A stretch of DNA of 64,000 bases from positions 2,666,001 to 2,730,000 of the forward strand of contig NZ_CP133671.1 of the NCBI RefSeq assembly GCF_031326345.1, read 5' to 3'. Origin of the DNA: Aureispira sp. CCB-E (GTDB lineage: Bacteria; Bacteroidota; Bacteroidia; Chitinophagales; Saprospiraceae). Position numbers and translations under genes: made by a program. Shown here in pieces: positions 49,701 through 58,265 of the stretch (its first letter is position 1; each line of letters begins with the position of its first letter). Under the pieces are notes generated by a model. It was not told where the DNA came from. It worked only from the letters and a program-made list of their open reading frames with translations, and searched no databases.

Positions 49701-52700
49701 GGAACAGGAGTATACACTTATGCATGGTCGAATACAGGCAGTAGCCAAAACATCACAGGTTTGAGTGGCGGTTCGTACACTGTAACGGTAACGGATGCCA
49801 ATGGATGTACAGCGGTATCAGGACCACATGTAGTGACCGAAGCCCCTGCCTTGGTCATCACTTTAGACTCTATCGACAATGTAAGTTGTAATGGAGCAAA
49901 TGATGGAGCCGTATTTATCACAGCAACAGGCGGCACAGGTGGGTATACCTATGCATGGTCGAATACAGGCAGCAGTCAAAACATTACAGGTTTAGGCGGT
50001 GGTTCATACACCGTTACAGTAACAGATGCGGCAGGCTGTACGGTAGTATCAGGACCACACGTTGTGACGGAACCTACGCAACTAGTAGCGACTTTGGATT
50101 CTATTAATAATGTCAGTTGTAATGGCTTGAGTGATGGTGGTGTATTTGTAAGCATTACAGGTGGAACAGTACCATTCAGTTATTTATGGAGCAATGGAGC
50201 GACGACAGAAGATGCAACAGGTTTAATTGCAGGATCGTATACCTTAACCGTAACGGATACCAATGGTTGTACGGCAACAACAGGACCACATGTAGTAACA
50301 GAGCCAACTGCTTTGGTTATCACCTTAGATTCTATCGATAATGTAAGTTGTAATGGAGCAGCTGATGGAGGTGTGTTTATCACAGCAACAGGCGGAACAG
50401 GAGCATACACTTATGCATGGTCGAATACAGGCAGCAGTCAAAATATTACAGGTTTGAGTGGTGGTTCGTACACCGTAACGGTAACGAATGCCAATGGATG
50501 TACAGCGGTATCAGGACCACATGTAGTGACCGAAGCCCCTGCCTTGGTCATCACTTTAGACTCTATCGACAATGTAAGTTGTAATGGAGCAAATGATGGA
50601 GCCGTATTTATCACAGCAACAGGCGGCACAGGTGGGTATACCTATGCATGGTCGAATACAGGCAGCAGTCAAAACATTACAGGTTTAGGCGGTGGTTCAT
50701 ACACCGTTACAGTAACAGATGCGGCAGGCTGTACGGTAGTATCAGGACCACACGTTGTGACGGAACCTACGCAACTAGTAGCGACTTTGGATTCTATTAA
50801 TAATGTCAGTTGTAATGGCTTGAGTGATGGTGGTGTATTTGTAAGCATTACAGGTGGAACAGTACCATTCAGTTATTTATGGAGCAATGGAGCGACGACA
50901 GAAGATGCAACAGGTTTAATTGCAGGATCGTATACCTTAACCGTAACGGATACCAATGGTTGTACGGCAACAACAGGACCACATGTAGTAACAGAGCCAA
51001 CTGCTTTGGTTATCACCTTAGATTCTATCGATAATGTAAGTTGTAATGGAGCAGCTGACGGAGGTGTGTTTATCACAGCAACAGGCGGAACAGGAGCATA
51101 CACTTATGCATGGTCAAATACAGGCAGTAGCCAAAACATCACAGGTTTGAGTGGCGGTTCATACACCGTAACGGTAACGGATGCCAATGGATGTACACAG
51201 ACAAGTGGACCTCTTAGTGTAAGTGAACCTACAACTTTAGATATTGTCATAGATAGTTTTAAAAATGAAAGCTGTTTTGGTATTATTGATGGATTTATCA
51301 GTACGACAGCTACAGGAGGAACAGCGCCATATAGCTACTTATGGAATACAGGTGCTACCGTAGATGATCTTACGAACTTAATAGCAGGAACGTATACCAT
51401 TACAGTAACCGATACCAATGGCTGTACTGCTATAGATACTGTTACGATTAATGATATTCCTACAATAACCGTTACACTAGATGGAATTGATTCAGTTTCT
51501 TGTAATGGATTGAGCGATGGAGCTGTTTCTATAACAACGACTTTAGGCGCACCTGGCTATACTTGGTTGTGGAGCACAGGAGCAACGACGGAAGACTTAA
51601 GTGGCGTTTCAATAGGAAATTATACCTTAACTGTAACAGATGCATTGGGTTGTACCATAACTGCTGGAGCTTATACGGTGGAGGAACCAGCCATTCTGGC
51701 AATTACGTTAGACAATAGTACTGATGTCAGTTGTAATGGGGCTGCAGATGGTGCTGTCATGATGACAACAACAGGGGGAACAAGTACCTACACGTATGCT
51801 TGGTCTAATGGTCAAGTGACAGAAGACATTACAGGATTAAGTGGTAGCTCTAATACGGTGACCGTAACGGATTTTAATGGTTGTACCGCAACATCAGGAC
51901 CACATATTGTAAATGAGGCAAGCGCAATTGTTGTCACAATAGACAATATTGATTCGGTAAGCTGTAATGGAGCAGCGGATGGAGCGATTGCTATTTCCGT
52001 ATCAGGAGGAACACCTGCTTATTCTTACAACTGGGATAACGGAGGAGGAACAACTGAAGATTTGACGAATTTGAGTGGTAATACTTATACTGTAACGGTG
52101 ACGGATGGAGCTAATTGTACGGTAACATCAGGACCACATGTTGTCTTAGAACCAGCAGCATTAAATGTAGTAATAACAGCAACTGTTCCTTTGGAAGGAT
52201 GTCTGGGAGAACCATTTGGTGCTTTGGATGCAGCGGCATCAGGCGGAACGGGAACCGCTACTTATCAGTGGTCAAATAGTATAACAACGGCATCTAATGC
52301 AGGTTTAAATACAGGAATTTATACTGTTACAGTAACGGATGCGAATGGTTGTACTGCAACAGCGGTAGATTCTATACAAGACCCTGTTCGACCAGTTGTC
52401 AATCCATTTGTTGGGCAAGCATTTGTAACCGATACGACAGTTAATTGGGGAGATATTATTAATATTAATGCAGGAAATGACCAGACATCAAACGGTGTTA
52501 ATTATACTTGGGAAGATGTTACTAATTTGGGTGATGTGAATTTTGGTAGTAATACAGCGTCTGCCACAAGCATTCGACCAGAACCAACAACATCAGGAAC
52601 ATATACTTTATTAGTAACAGCAACATCAGCCGATGGTTGTGTGGATACAGGTTCGGTTTATGTGACTGTTAATATCAATGATTTGTTGGGAATTCCAACT

Positions 52701-52955
52701 GCTTTTACTCCTAATGGAGACGGCGTTAATGATTATTTCCGACCAGCAAACTTAGATCCACAATTTATTGTAGAATACAAGATTTATAATCGTTGGGGAC
52801 AATTGCTCTTTGACGATACGAATACAACGAATCAGTGGGATGGTCGTTTTAATGGAGTCGATCAGCCGACAGAAGTATACATTTATTTATTGCGTTATCA
52901 GGTTCCAGGGCAAGATGCGCGTATATTGAGAGGCGAGTTTACATTACTTCGATAA
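46776..52955 (+). CDS. SprB-repeat surface protein with CHU_C-type (type B) T9SS sorting domain
   Basis: 2059 residues. The signal peptide (hydrophobic 5-18, ending TKAQA) leads directly into about 24 SprB repeats of about 77 residues, based on LDSIxNVSCNGxxDGGVFITVTGG and YxWSNGATTEDITGLSGG plus VTVTDANGCTxxSGPHVV. Repeats 8-19 form four near-identical triplets (see the 693-bp repeat). A last unrelated beta domain (about 1880-1965) precedes a CHU_C/gliding-motility-associated C-terminus (about 1969-2059): IPTAFTPNGDGVNDYF, YNRWGQLLF, W-DGRFNG. That is the type B sorting domain. It is likely a filamentous cell-surface adhesin. No SprF/PorP-like gene is adjacent, although type B cargo often has one. 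Confidence 0.92.
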   Translation: MKFFIKCCLLLVLVLSFNTQTKAQAIITVDTIINATCNASADGAIQISVAGVPPFTYQWSNGATTEDVTGLFSGSFVVTVTDGLSGVTVSNVLTVTAPPVINVVADTIINILCAGDSTGSVDLSVSGGVPGYTYIWDNGATTQDVSGLPAGPMNVTVTDANGCTASAKAIGIDSVPPIIVTLDSIDNVTCNGAANGGVFISVTGGRGGTYNYLWSNGATTQNITGLSGGAYSVTVTDSSNCVMLSGPHIVNEPNILAVTFDSLQNVDCNGNGNGAVFITVTGGTANYNFNWSNGATTEDITGLSGGTYSVVVTDANGCVDSTGPHTVNEPAVLTLTLDSIQHIDCNGDADGAVFVTVTGGTTNYTYAWSNSATTQDITGLNGGNYTITVTDANGCTVSDTAYVVNEPPVLVATLDSIVDVSCNGFGNGGVFISVTGGTTNYNFLWSNGVTTEDNPNIGGGSYTVTITDANGCSVTSGPHIVVEPAGMTVTLDSINNVSCNGANDGGVFITVTGGAPNYTYLWSNTATTEDITGLSGGSYIITVTDANGCTVSSGPHVVTEAPALVITLDSIDNVSCNGANDGAVFITATGGTSGYTYAWSNTGSSQNITGLGGGSYTVTVTDAAGCTAVSGPHVVMEPTQLVATLDSINNVSCNGLSDGGVFVSITGGTVPFSYLWSNGATTEDATGLIAGSYTLTVTDTNGCTATTGPHVVTEPTALVITLDSIDNVSCNGAADGGVFITATGGTGSYTYAWSNTGSSQNITGLSGGSYTVTVTDANGCTVSSGPHVVTEAPALVITLDSIDNVSCNGANDGAVFITATGGTGGYIYAWSNTGSSQNITGLGGGSYTVTVTDAAGCTAVSGPHVVTEPTQLVATLDSINNVSCNGLSDGGVFVSITGGTVPFSYLWSNGATTEDATGLIAGSYTLTVTDTNGCTATTGPHIVTEPTALVITLDSIDNVSCNGAADGGVFITATGGTGVYTYAWSNTGSSQNITGLSGGSYTVTVTDANGCTAVSGPHVVTEAPALVITLDSIDNVSCNGANDGAVFITATGGTGGYTYAWSNTGSSQNITGLGGGSYTVTVTDAAGCTVVSGPHVVTEPTQLVATLDSINNVSCNGLSDGGVFVSITGGTVPFSYLWSNGATTEDATGLIAGSYTLTVTDTNGCTATTGPHVVTEPTALVITLDSIDNVSCNGAADGGVFITATGGTGAYTYAWSNTGSSQNITGLSGGSYTVTVTNANGCTAVSGPHVVTEAPALVITLDSIDNVSCNGANDGAVFITATGGTGGYTYAWSNTGSSQNITGLGGGSYTVTVTDAAGCTVVSGPHVVTEPTQLVATLDSINNVSCNGLSDGGVFVSITGGTVPFSYLWSNGATTEDATGLIAGSYTLTVTDTNGCTATTGPHVVTEPTALVITLDSIDNVSCNGAADGGVFITATGGTGAYTYAWSNTGSSQNITGLSGGSYTVTVTDANGCTQTSGPLSVSEPTTLDIVIDSFKNESCFGIIDGFISTTATGGTAPYSYLWNTGATVDDLTNLIAGTYTITVTDTNGCTAIDTVTINDIPTITVTLDGIDSVSCNGLSDGAVSITTTLGAPGYTWLWSTGATTEDLSGVSIGNYTLTVTDALGCTITAGAYTVEEPAILAITLDNSTDVSCNGAADGAVMMTTTGGTSTYTYAWSNGQVTEDITGLSGSSNTVTVTDFNGCTATSGPHIVNEASAIVVTIDNIDSVSCNGAADGAIAISVSGGTPAYSYNWDNGGGTTEDLTNLSGNTYTVTVTDGANCTVTSGPHVVLEPAALNVVITATVPLEGCLGEPFGALDAAASGGTGTATYQWSNSITTASNAGLNTGIYTVTVTDANGCTATAVDSIQDPVRPVVNPFVGQAFVTDTTVNWGDIININAGNDQTSNGVNYTWEDVTNLGDVNFGSNTASATSIRPEPTTSGTYTLLVTATSADGCVDTGSVYVTVNINDLLGIPTAFTPNGDGVNDYFRPANLDPQFIVEYKIYNRWGQLLFDDTNTTNQWDGRFNGVDQPTEVYIYLLRYQVPGQDARILRGEFTLLR
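48471..51197 (+). repeat. Higher-order tandem repeat, four copies of a 693-bp unit
   Basis: Units start at 48471, 49164, 49857 and 50550; the last ends near 51197. Each 693-bp unit encodes three different 77-residue SprB repeats in the order A-B-C. Units are nearly identical in DNA, while A, B and C differ clearly from one another. Units 3 and 4 share private changes (for example GTAGTATCAGG in A, where units 1 and 2 have GCAGTATCAGG), so they look like the latest duplication. Flanking repeats are much more divergent. Confidence 0.92.
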
Positions 52956-52982
52956 CTGTAAATTTTATAAATCTCTTAAATT

Positions 52983-53016
52983 AAGAAGCCATTTCTCATC
53001 TGAGAAATGGCTTCTT
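52983..53016 (+). terminator. Intrinsic terminator after the second giant gene
   Basis: A perfect 16-bp stem (52983-52998 with 53001-53016) with a 2-base loop starts 28 bases after the stop and is followed by GTTTTATT. The T-run is short, but the stem is very stable. Confidence 0.8.
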
Positions 53017-53112
53017 GTTTTATTAGAATCAATTAAAAAATCAACGGAGCATTAATAATCAAAAGATATAGTAACTGTCCTCATAACTTTTTACATGTAT
53101 AACCTTTAATAT

Positions 53113-53955
53113 TTATAGCTGTTTCAACAAGTCTAGATATTGGCTAGGTTCTGGTCGCAAGCGATAATTATCCGTTAGGTCTGCAAAACGAATGATTCCT
53201 TCCTTATCTGTAACAACCAGTGTTGGCAAAACATTGTCAGAGTCGTATCCTAATACCTCAAAGCCAGCAGGAGTACCCTTTGAGTGAAACAAACCAAGTT
53301 TTTGGGCGGCTTTTAAATCTTCATCAATTAAAAATTGAGCTGGGATGTCAAACTTTTTAGCTAAACTTTTGGTGTGTTTAGGAGACTGAGGGCTGATAAA
53401 AACTAAAGCAGCACCTTGAGCTTTTATTTGCTGATACTCTTGTGCCAATTCTTTGATTTGTGCCATGCAGAACGGACACCAGTTGCCACGATAGAATAGA
53501 AAAATAGCTGGAGCTCCCAAGAATTGTTGAATAGAAACTTCAGCGCCTTCTGGGGTTTTAAACGAAACCAAAGGCATTTTTTTCCCAATTTTGAGTAAGG
53601 TTTTGTCTCGACTAGAAAAATCTGTTGCCCAATATGTATACAAGCACCAACAGCCCAACATACATACATTTAAAATTAGTGCCCAATAATTACTCGAGAG
53701 GGCTATGGTGCTGTATATGACCAAACTAGTTCCTAATAATAGCAATAACCAAGTCGACCACATATTTTTACTTGTTCTTGGTGTGGCAACTAGGTAAATA
53801 CCTGCAAAATAAATGGAGCCTGTACCAAAACTAATAAGATTACCAAGCCAAGCTAGTTGATTGGTATGAGTTAGATATGTATAGCCAGAATAGAGTGTGC
53901 CAATGACAATAAAAGTGACGCTGAGGCTAATAAAAAGACCTTTTAAAGAATCCAT
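53113..53955 (-). CDS. Membrane-anchored peroxiredoxin-like (AhpC/TSA) protein
   Basis: 280 residues. Four hydrophobic segments (about 5-110) anchor the protein. A thioredoxin-fold redoxin domain follows (about 120-280). The active site is FLFYRGNWCPFC near residue 160-170, typical of the AhpC/TSA group with a CPxC. KKFDIPAQFLIDED and TLVVTDKEGIIRFAD are further family landmarks. It probably reduces peroxides or thiols at the membrane surface. An N-terminal four-helix anchor on such a domain is less usual. Single gene, convergent with the giant adhesin. Confidence 0.85.
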   Translation of the reverse strand: MDSLKGLFISLSVTFIVIGTLYSGYTYLTHTNQLAWLGNLISFGTGSIYFAGIYLVATPRTSKNMWSTWLLLLLGTSLVIYSTIALSSNYWALILNVCMLGCWCLYTYWATDFSSRDKTLLKIGKKMPLVSFKTPEGAEVSIQQFLGAPAIFLFYRGNWCPFCMAQIKELAQEYQQIKAQGAALVFISPQSPKHTKSLAKKFDIPAQFLIDEDLKAAQKLGLFHSKGTPAGFEVLGYDSDNVLPTLVVTDKEGIIRFADLTDNYRLRPEPSQYLDLLKQL

Positions 53956-54217
53956 AAAATCTCTGATTTAAATTGCGTTATAACTTGCTAGGAAAATAAA
54001 TTTACTTTATTGAGCATCAAAGTACACCAAAAAAATTGTATTTTGCATCTTAATACTTGAATAGACTACAAAAATAGTAATTCAATCTGTTGAGATGAAT
54101 TATGATAATGGGCAAAATTAAAAGAAGAATTGTAAGTCTAGGAATAATACTCTACTGTTGACCTTAAAACCACCACAATTTGTTTTGGGTTAATAGCATC
54201 ATTTAAAACGAAATCAT

Positions 54218-54757
54218 TTGACGGAGCAAGAACTCATAGAAAGATGTAAGCGCAACGATAGGTTGGCGCAAAAGGCTTTGTACGAGCGGTTCTCTTCCAA
54301 AATGTTTGGGGTCTGTAGGCGTTATGTCAAAACAGTCGAAAACACAGAGGAAGTGTTAATGTTAGCTTTTTGCAAAGTGTTTAAAAAAATTGATACCTAC
54401 TCAGGCAATGGAAGCTTTGAGGGGTGGATCAGACGTGTAATGGTAAATGAATCATTGATGTTTTTGCGAAAAAATTATCGTTTTAATGAGCATGCTGATA
54501 TTAGCGAATTGCCTGTGAAGGCAGTGGAAGTAAATGTAGAAGATGAATTAGCAGCACAAGATATTTTGAACTTACTGGAACAATTGCCTACTGGGTACAG
54601 AACCGTCTTTAACTTGTATGTTATAGAAGGATTCAAGCATAGAGAAATTGCAGAACAACTTGGCATTAGTATTAATACATCTAAATCGCAGTTGATTTTG
54701 GCGAAAAAGAAACTACAGGAAATGATTAAAAAATCAGAACAATTGGGAAGCAATTAA
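54218..54757 (+). CDS. ECF-type RNA polymerase sigma factor (module 1)
   Basis: 179 residues. Region 2 (about 20-90: ALYERFSSKMFGVCRRYVK, AFCKVFKKIDTY, FEGWIRRVMVNESLMFLRK) and region 4 (about 115-170: LEQLPTGYRTVFNLYVIEG, HREIAEQLGISINTSKSQL) are both present. The start is a TTG at 54218: it gives the standard MTEQELIERCK opening, and no ATG occurs for the next 28 codons. The gene after it is a predicted membrane-bound regulator, suggesting a sigma/anti-sigma pair. Gap to that gene: 140 bases. Confidence 0.93.
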   Translation: MTEQELIERCKRNDRLAQKALYERFSSKMFGVCRRYVKTVENTEEVLMLAFCKVFKKIDTYSGNGSFEGWIRRVMVNESLMFLRKNYRFNEHADISELPVKAVEVNVEDELAAQDILNLLEQLPTGYRTVFNLYVIEGFKHREIAEQLGISINTSKSQLILAKKKLQEMIKKSEQLGSN

Positions 54758-54897
54758 AAAAATTAAAAAATAAGAAGATTCAGAAACATATTACAAATAA
54801 ATTGGGTTTGAACCCATAAAGGGAATAAACATCAACTTGTTAGACAAGAATAGAACTAAATGATTAAAAGAAACCAACCAAAGATAATTAATTAATT

Positions 54898-56220
54898 ATG
54901 AGCAGAGATGATTACATTTCTAAACTGTTTATAAAAAATCAGGACAAGCTAGAACAACCGCCTTCTAACGACCTTTGGTCTAAATTAGAAATGCAGTTAG
55001 ATCAAGAGCTACCTGTCACTGAAAACACAACTGGAGGTGCCACTTCGGCTACTAAGGTGATCGGTTTATCAAAGTATTTAGCAGCAGCCTCTGTATTGGT
55101 TGTTTTGGCTAGTGTCGCTTATATGTTCCGATCTATAGAAACTTCTAATATGGATCAAAAAACCTTAGAAGCTCCCTTGGCAATTTATACAGATGTGGAA
55201 GAGGAGACAGAAGAAGAACCTTACGAGTCGTACAAAGATTTTCCTGCTAAAACAGAAGCAGAAAAAGCAAAGGAGGAAGTACAACAAGCAGAAAAAATTG
55301 TAGAAGCGGTGAACGAAAAAGTATTGAAGGAAAATATTGTGGTTCCTAATACAATGAAAAATTCTACTTCTTCTTCTAAGAAAATTGAATTGGACGATAT
55401 TGAAATTGTAGATGAAAAAGAAGTCAATGACTTGATTGTCATCGAACCTGAAATACCTGATGAAACAGTTTTGGCAAGAACGACAAACATACCAACGAAT
55501 ACTAGAGCAGATTTGTACCAAAATGATGTTCCTGTGGAGCAAGAGGATTTAAATTACAACAGAAATTATATTCCTCAAATTGCTAACACGATAGACAATA
55601 ATAGCGTTGTGGAAGAGGTCTTGAATCAATCAAAAGATAAAGAAACGATTAGTGCTACGAAAAAATTTAAGTCAAGTACTCGAAAAAGAGGTGCAGGAAG
55701 GGGAAAAATTGTCGGAAAAGAAAAGAAGACAGTAAAGAAAATAAAATCTCCGATGGCATCAGCCCACCAACGTTTATATCCTTTTGGATTTTTGTTGGGT
55801 AAATGGGAGGACGATAATGAGATAGGAGGGAAGTCTTACGAAATGTGGACACTTAAAAACTCGACCACTCTAGTTGGCAAAGGATATAAATTGTCTAACA
55901 GCGCAGAACGAATTTTTGAAGAAGTTATGCGAATCGAATTTAGAGACAATCAAATCTTTTTAGTAATGAGCCTAGATGAAGATAAAACAACTGTAGATTA
56001 TATGCTGTCTACTTTTGATAATGAACGCTTTATTTTTGAACAGCAGATGTCTAAAAATTATCCAGATAAAGTAATTATTCAGAAAAGTGGTTTGGATGGT
56101 TATTCGGTTATTATTACCAATAATCATAATTTTCTAACAACTGACCAACAACGCTATTTGGAGAACCGAAATAGAGTATCGAATGTTCAGTCTATGCGGA
56201 CCATGCATTATAAAGATTAG
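54898..56220 (+). CDS. Putative anti-sigma factor with extracytoplasmic DUF6265-like domain
   Basis: 440 residues. A short cytoplasmic N-terminus (about 1-55; LFIKNQDKLEQPPSNDLWSKLE) resembles the sigma-binding end of Bacteroidota anti-sigma proteins. One transmembrane helix follows (about 59-79). A long charged linker (about 90-290) rich in Glu/Lys leads to a C-terminal domain (about 297-410) starting PFGFLLGKWEDD, with YEMWTLKNSTTLVGKGY. That last domain matches the DUF6265 lipocalin-like pattern. The inferred role is holding the sigma factor at 54218 and responding to a signal outside the inner membrane. A strong terminator follows. Confidence 0.75.
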   Translation: MSRDDYISKLFIKNQDKLEQPPSNDLWSKLEMQLDQELPVTENTTGGATSATKVIGLSKYLAAASVLVVLASVAYMFRSIETSNMDQKTLEAPLAIYTDVEEETEEEPYESYKDFPAKTEAEKAKEEVQQAEKIVEAVNEKVLKENIVVPNTMKNSTSSSKKIELDDIEIVDEKEVNDLIVIEPEIPDETVLARTTNIPTNTRADLYQNDVPVEQEDLNYNRNYIPQIANTIDNNSVVEEVLNQSKDKETISATKKFKSSTRKRGAGRGKIVGKEKKTVKKIKSPMASAHQRLYPFGFLLGKWEDDNEIGGKSYEMWTLKNSTTLVGKGYKLSNSAERIFEEVMRIEFRDNQIFLVMSLDEDKTTVDYMLSTFDNERFIFEQQMSKNYPDKVIIQKSGLDGYSVIITNNHNFLTTDQQRYLENRNRVSNVQSMRTMHYKD

Positions 56221-56257
56221 GTTCATGCAATACTAAATTATTAAATATACTCGTTTT

Positions 56258-56294
56258 ACAAAAGTTGTTATCTTTCTGAGATAACAACTTTTGT
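56258..56294 (+). terminator. Intrinsic terminator after sigma module 1
   Basis: A perfect 16-bp stem (56258-56273 with 56279-56294) with a 5-base loop, then ATTTTAGG. It begins 37 bases after the stop of the DUF6265 protein. Confidence 0.82.
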
Positions 56295-56478
56295 ATTTTA
56301 GGACGCTGCACATTTCCTCCTCAATAAAAAACTAAGCTTGTACTTTCTGCCCCTGAATGATTATAATTAATGGGTGATTATATAAAAAGTCTATAGGCTT
56401 TTTTTGCTGTATAAAATTACGTAACTTTGAAGCTTTATAGTTTATTACAGTTAGTCTTGTAAGTACCTAATTCACTAA

Positions 56479-57051
56479 ATGACACAAGAGAATAATAACG
56501 ACTTATTACGACGTTTAAAAGAGAATGATAAGACTGCTTTGAAAGAAATATTTCAAGAGCATTATCCTGTTGTATATCGTGCCATATTTCGGATTGTATC
56601 TGACCAGGGAATAGCAGAAGATTTGGCTCAAGATGTATTTATGCGATTATGGGAAAAGCGGGATAGGATTGATATTCAAGGAGCATTGGGTGCTTATATT
56701 CGCAGAATGGCAGTAAACGAGGCATTGGGGTATTTACGTAAAAATAAAAAATACACCATAGAGGAAGTGGCGGATTATCACAGCCCTCTAACAATTAGTG
56801 GTGAAGATACTTATCTTGATAACGAGTTGCAGGCAGAAGTTAATAGGGCAATCGAAACCTTACCGCCAAGGTGCAAAGCGGTATTTATGTTAAGTCGCTT
56901 TGAGGAATTGTCTTACAAAGAAATTAGCCAAAAATTAGACATTTCTCCTAAAACTGTCGAAAATCAAATTTCAAAAGCTTTAAAAACGTTACGAAAAGCC
57001 TTAAAAAGCTATTTAAGTAGTTTTTTAATTTTTTGTATGTGGTATTTTTAG
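56479..57051 (+). CDS. ECF-type RNA polymerase sigma factor (module 2)
   Basis: 190 residues. Region 2 (about 12-90: ALKEIFQEHYPVVYRAIFRI, AEDLAQDVFMRLWEKRD, GAYIRRMAVNEALGYLRK) and region 4 (about 120-175: LPPRCKAVFMLSRFEELSYKEISQKLDISPKTVENQIS) match the FecI-like group of Bacteroidota. The C-terminus is hydrophobic (YLSSFLIFCMWYF), a feature shared by many FecR-linked sigma factors. It is followed by fecR and the STN protein in the same direction. Confidence 0.94.
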   Translation: MTQENNNDLLRRLKENDKTALKEIFQEHYPVVYRAIFRIVSDQGIAEDLAQDVFMRLWEKRDRIDIQGALGAYIRRMAVNEALGYLRKNKKYTIEEVADYHSPLTISGEDTYLDNELQAEVNRAIETLPPRCKAVFMLSRFEELSYKEISQKLDISPKTVENQISKALKTLRKALKSYLSSFLIFCMWYF

Positions 57052-57235
57052 CAATTGCCTCAACCTTACGTTACGCATTTTACACTTCTTTTTACTCTTT
57101 GGCATCCTTACCAGCACATTTGACTTCCCACTACATTAGATAAAACTATAAAAAAGTATTTTTTTTCTAAAAAAAATATTTTGATGTAGGGGGGAGGGCT
57201 GAAAATAGCATCATCATTAATAGAAAGCAGAAAAT

Positions 57236-58240
57236 ATGGACTCTAACAATAACAAATATCTTACACTCCTTAGTAAAGTACTAACAAAAAGCGCCTCTTT
57301 AGAAGAGAAGGAGCAGTTAGAGCAATGGGCAAATGAGAATGATGCACAAAAAGCATTTGTAGAGGAAACGCTAGAAGTTTGGAATTTATCTAAAAATTAT
57401 GCAGAAGATTTGCCAGTCGATACCAATCGTGCTTGGGATAAATTGGAAGCAAAATTAGAAGTTAAAACACCTCAACCTACTATATGGCGAAGTTTGGCTT
57501 CTTATTGGAAAGCTGCGGTAATCGCTGGTTTGGTAGCAACGTCTGTATTTTGGATTGCTTCTCGGAATGCGGTAAGTGTGGAAACTGTTTTGGAAATTGT
57601 AGAAACAGGAGAGCAAGAGCAAAAAGAATTAATTCTGCCCGATGGATCGTTGGTGTTGTTGAATGAAAATTCTTCTTTGGCTTATGCTAAAGATTTTAAG
57701 GTTCGAACAGTTGATTTAAAAGGAGAGGCATTTTTTGATGTGACAAAAAAGAACGGTCAGTCGTTTGAAATTAATACAAGCACTACAAAAACTAAAGTGT
57801 TGGGTACGTCGTTTAATATACGTGCTTATGACCAAACTCCAGTGGAGGTAGCTGTCGTGACAGGAAAAGTTGCTGTAGAAAGCGTTCAAGAAGGAAACAA
57901 AGAGTCGGTTCTGTTACTGCCAAATGAAACGGTTGTTTATGATGCAGCAGTTAAAAAAATGGTGAAAACGGTTGAACCAACCAATAATTCCGTGGCTTGG
58001 AAAACACAAGAACTAGTTTTTGATAATACGGAATTGGGGAGTGTGATTAAAACGTTGGAACGTTATTTTGAAGTAAAAATTGAGGGAGATCCTAAGATAT
58101 TAAATTGTCATTATACAGGAACCTTCAAAGAACCAAAACTAGGAGAAGTATTTAATACCATAGCTTTTACGTTTCCAACTGATTTGGAAATCAAGAAAGT
58201 AGATGAGAAATATATCCTTATTGGTCAAGGATGTGAATAA
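57236..58240 (+). CDS. FecR-family anti-sigma / signal transducer
   Basis: 334 residues. The cytoplasmic helical N-terminus (about 1-85) binds the sigma factor. One transmembrane helix lies at about 90-108. A FecR domain (about 112-225: LILPDGSLVLLNENSSLAY, VDLKGEAFFDV, TTKTKVLGTSFNIRAY) and a DUF4974 domain (about 255-330) extend into the periplasm. In the classic system FecR receives the signal from an STN domain at the N-terminus of a TonB-dependent receptor. Here the next gene, 25 bases downstream, supplies an STN domain in a different kind of protein. The sigma gene is 184 bases upstream. Confidence 0.94.
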   Translation: MDSNNNKYLTLLSKVLTKSASLEEKEQLEQWANENDAQKAFVEETLEVWNLSKNYAEDLPVDTNRAWDKLEAKLEVKTPQPTIWRSLASYWKAAVIAGLVATSVFWIASRNAVSVETVLEIVETGEQEQKELILPDGSLVLLNENSSLAYAKDFKVRTVDLKGEAFFDVTKKNGQSFEINTSTTKTKVLGTSFNIRAYDQTPVEVAVVTGKVAVESVQEGNKESVLLLPNETVVYDAAVKKMVKTVEPTNNSVAWKTQELVFDNTELGSVIKTLERYFEVKIEGDPKILNCHYTGTFKEPKLGEVFNTIAFTFPTDLEIKKVDEKYILIGQGCE

Positions 58241-58265
58241 AATTTTACGAGAAACAAGCATTCAC

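Noticed and set aside
48471-51197. CRISPR-like array because of regular repeats
   Set aside because: Units are in-frame protein repeats of 231/693 bases with no short direct repeats plus unique spacers, and there are no cas genes.
58203-58265. N-terminal extension of the STN protein into fecR
   Set aside because: The signal peptide begins at the ATG at 58266, and the extension overlaps the end of fecR.
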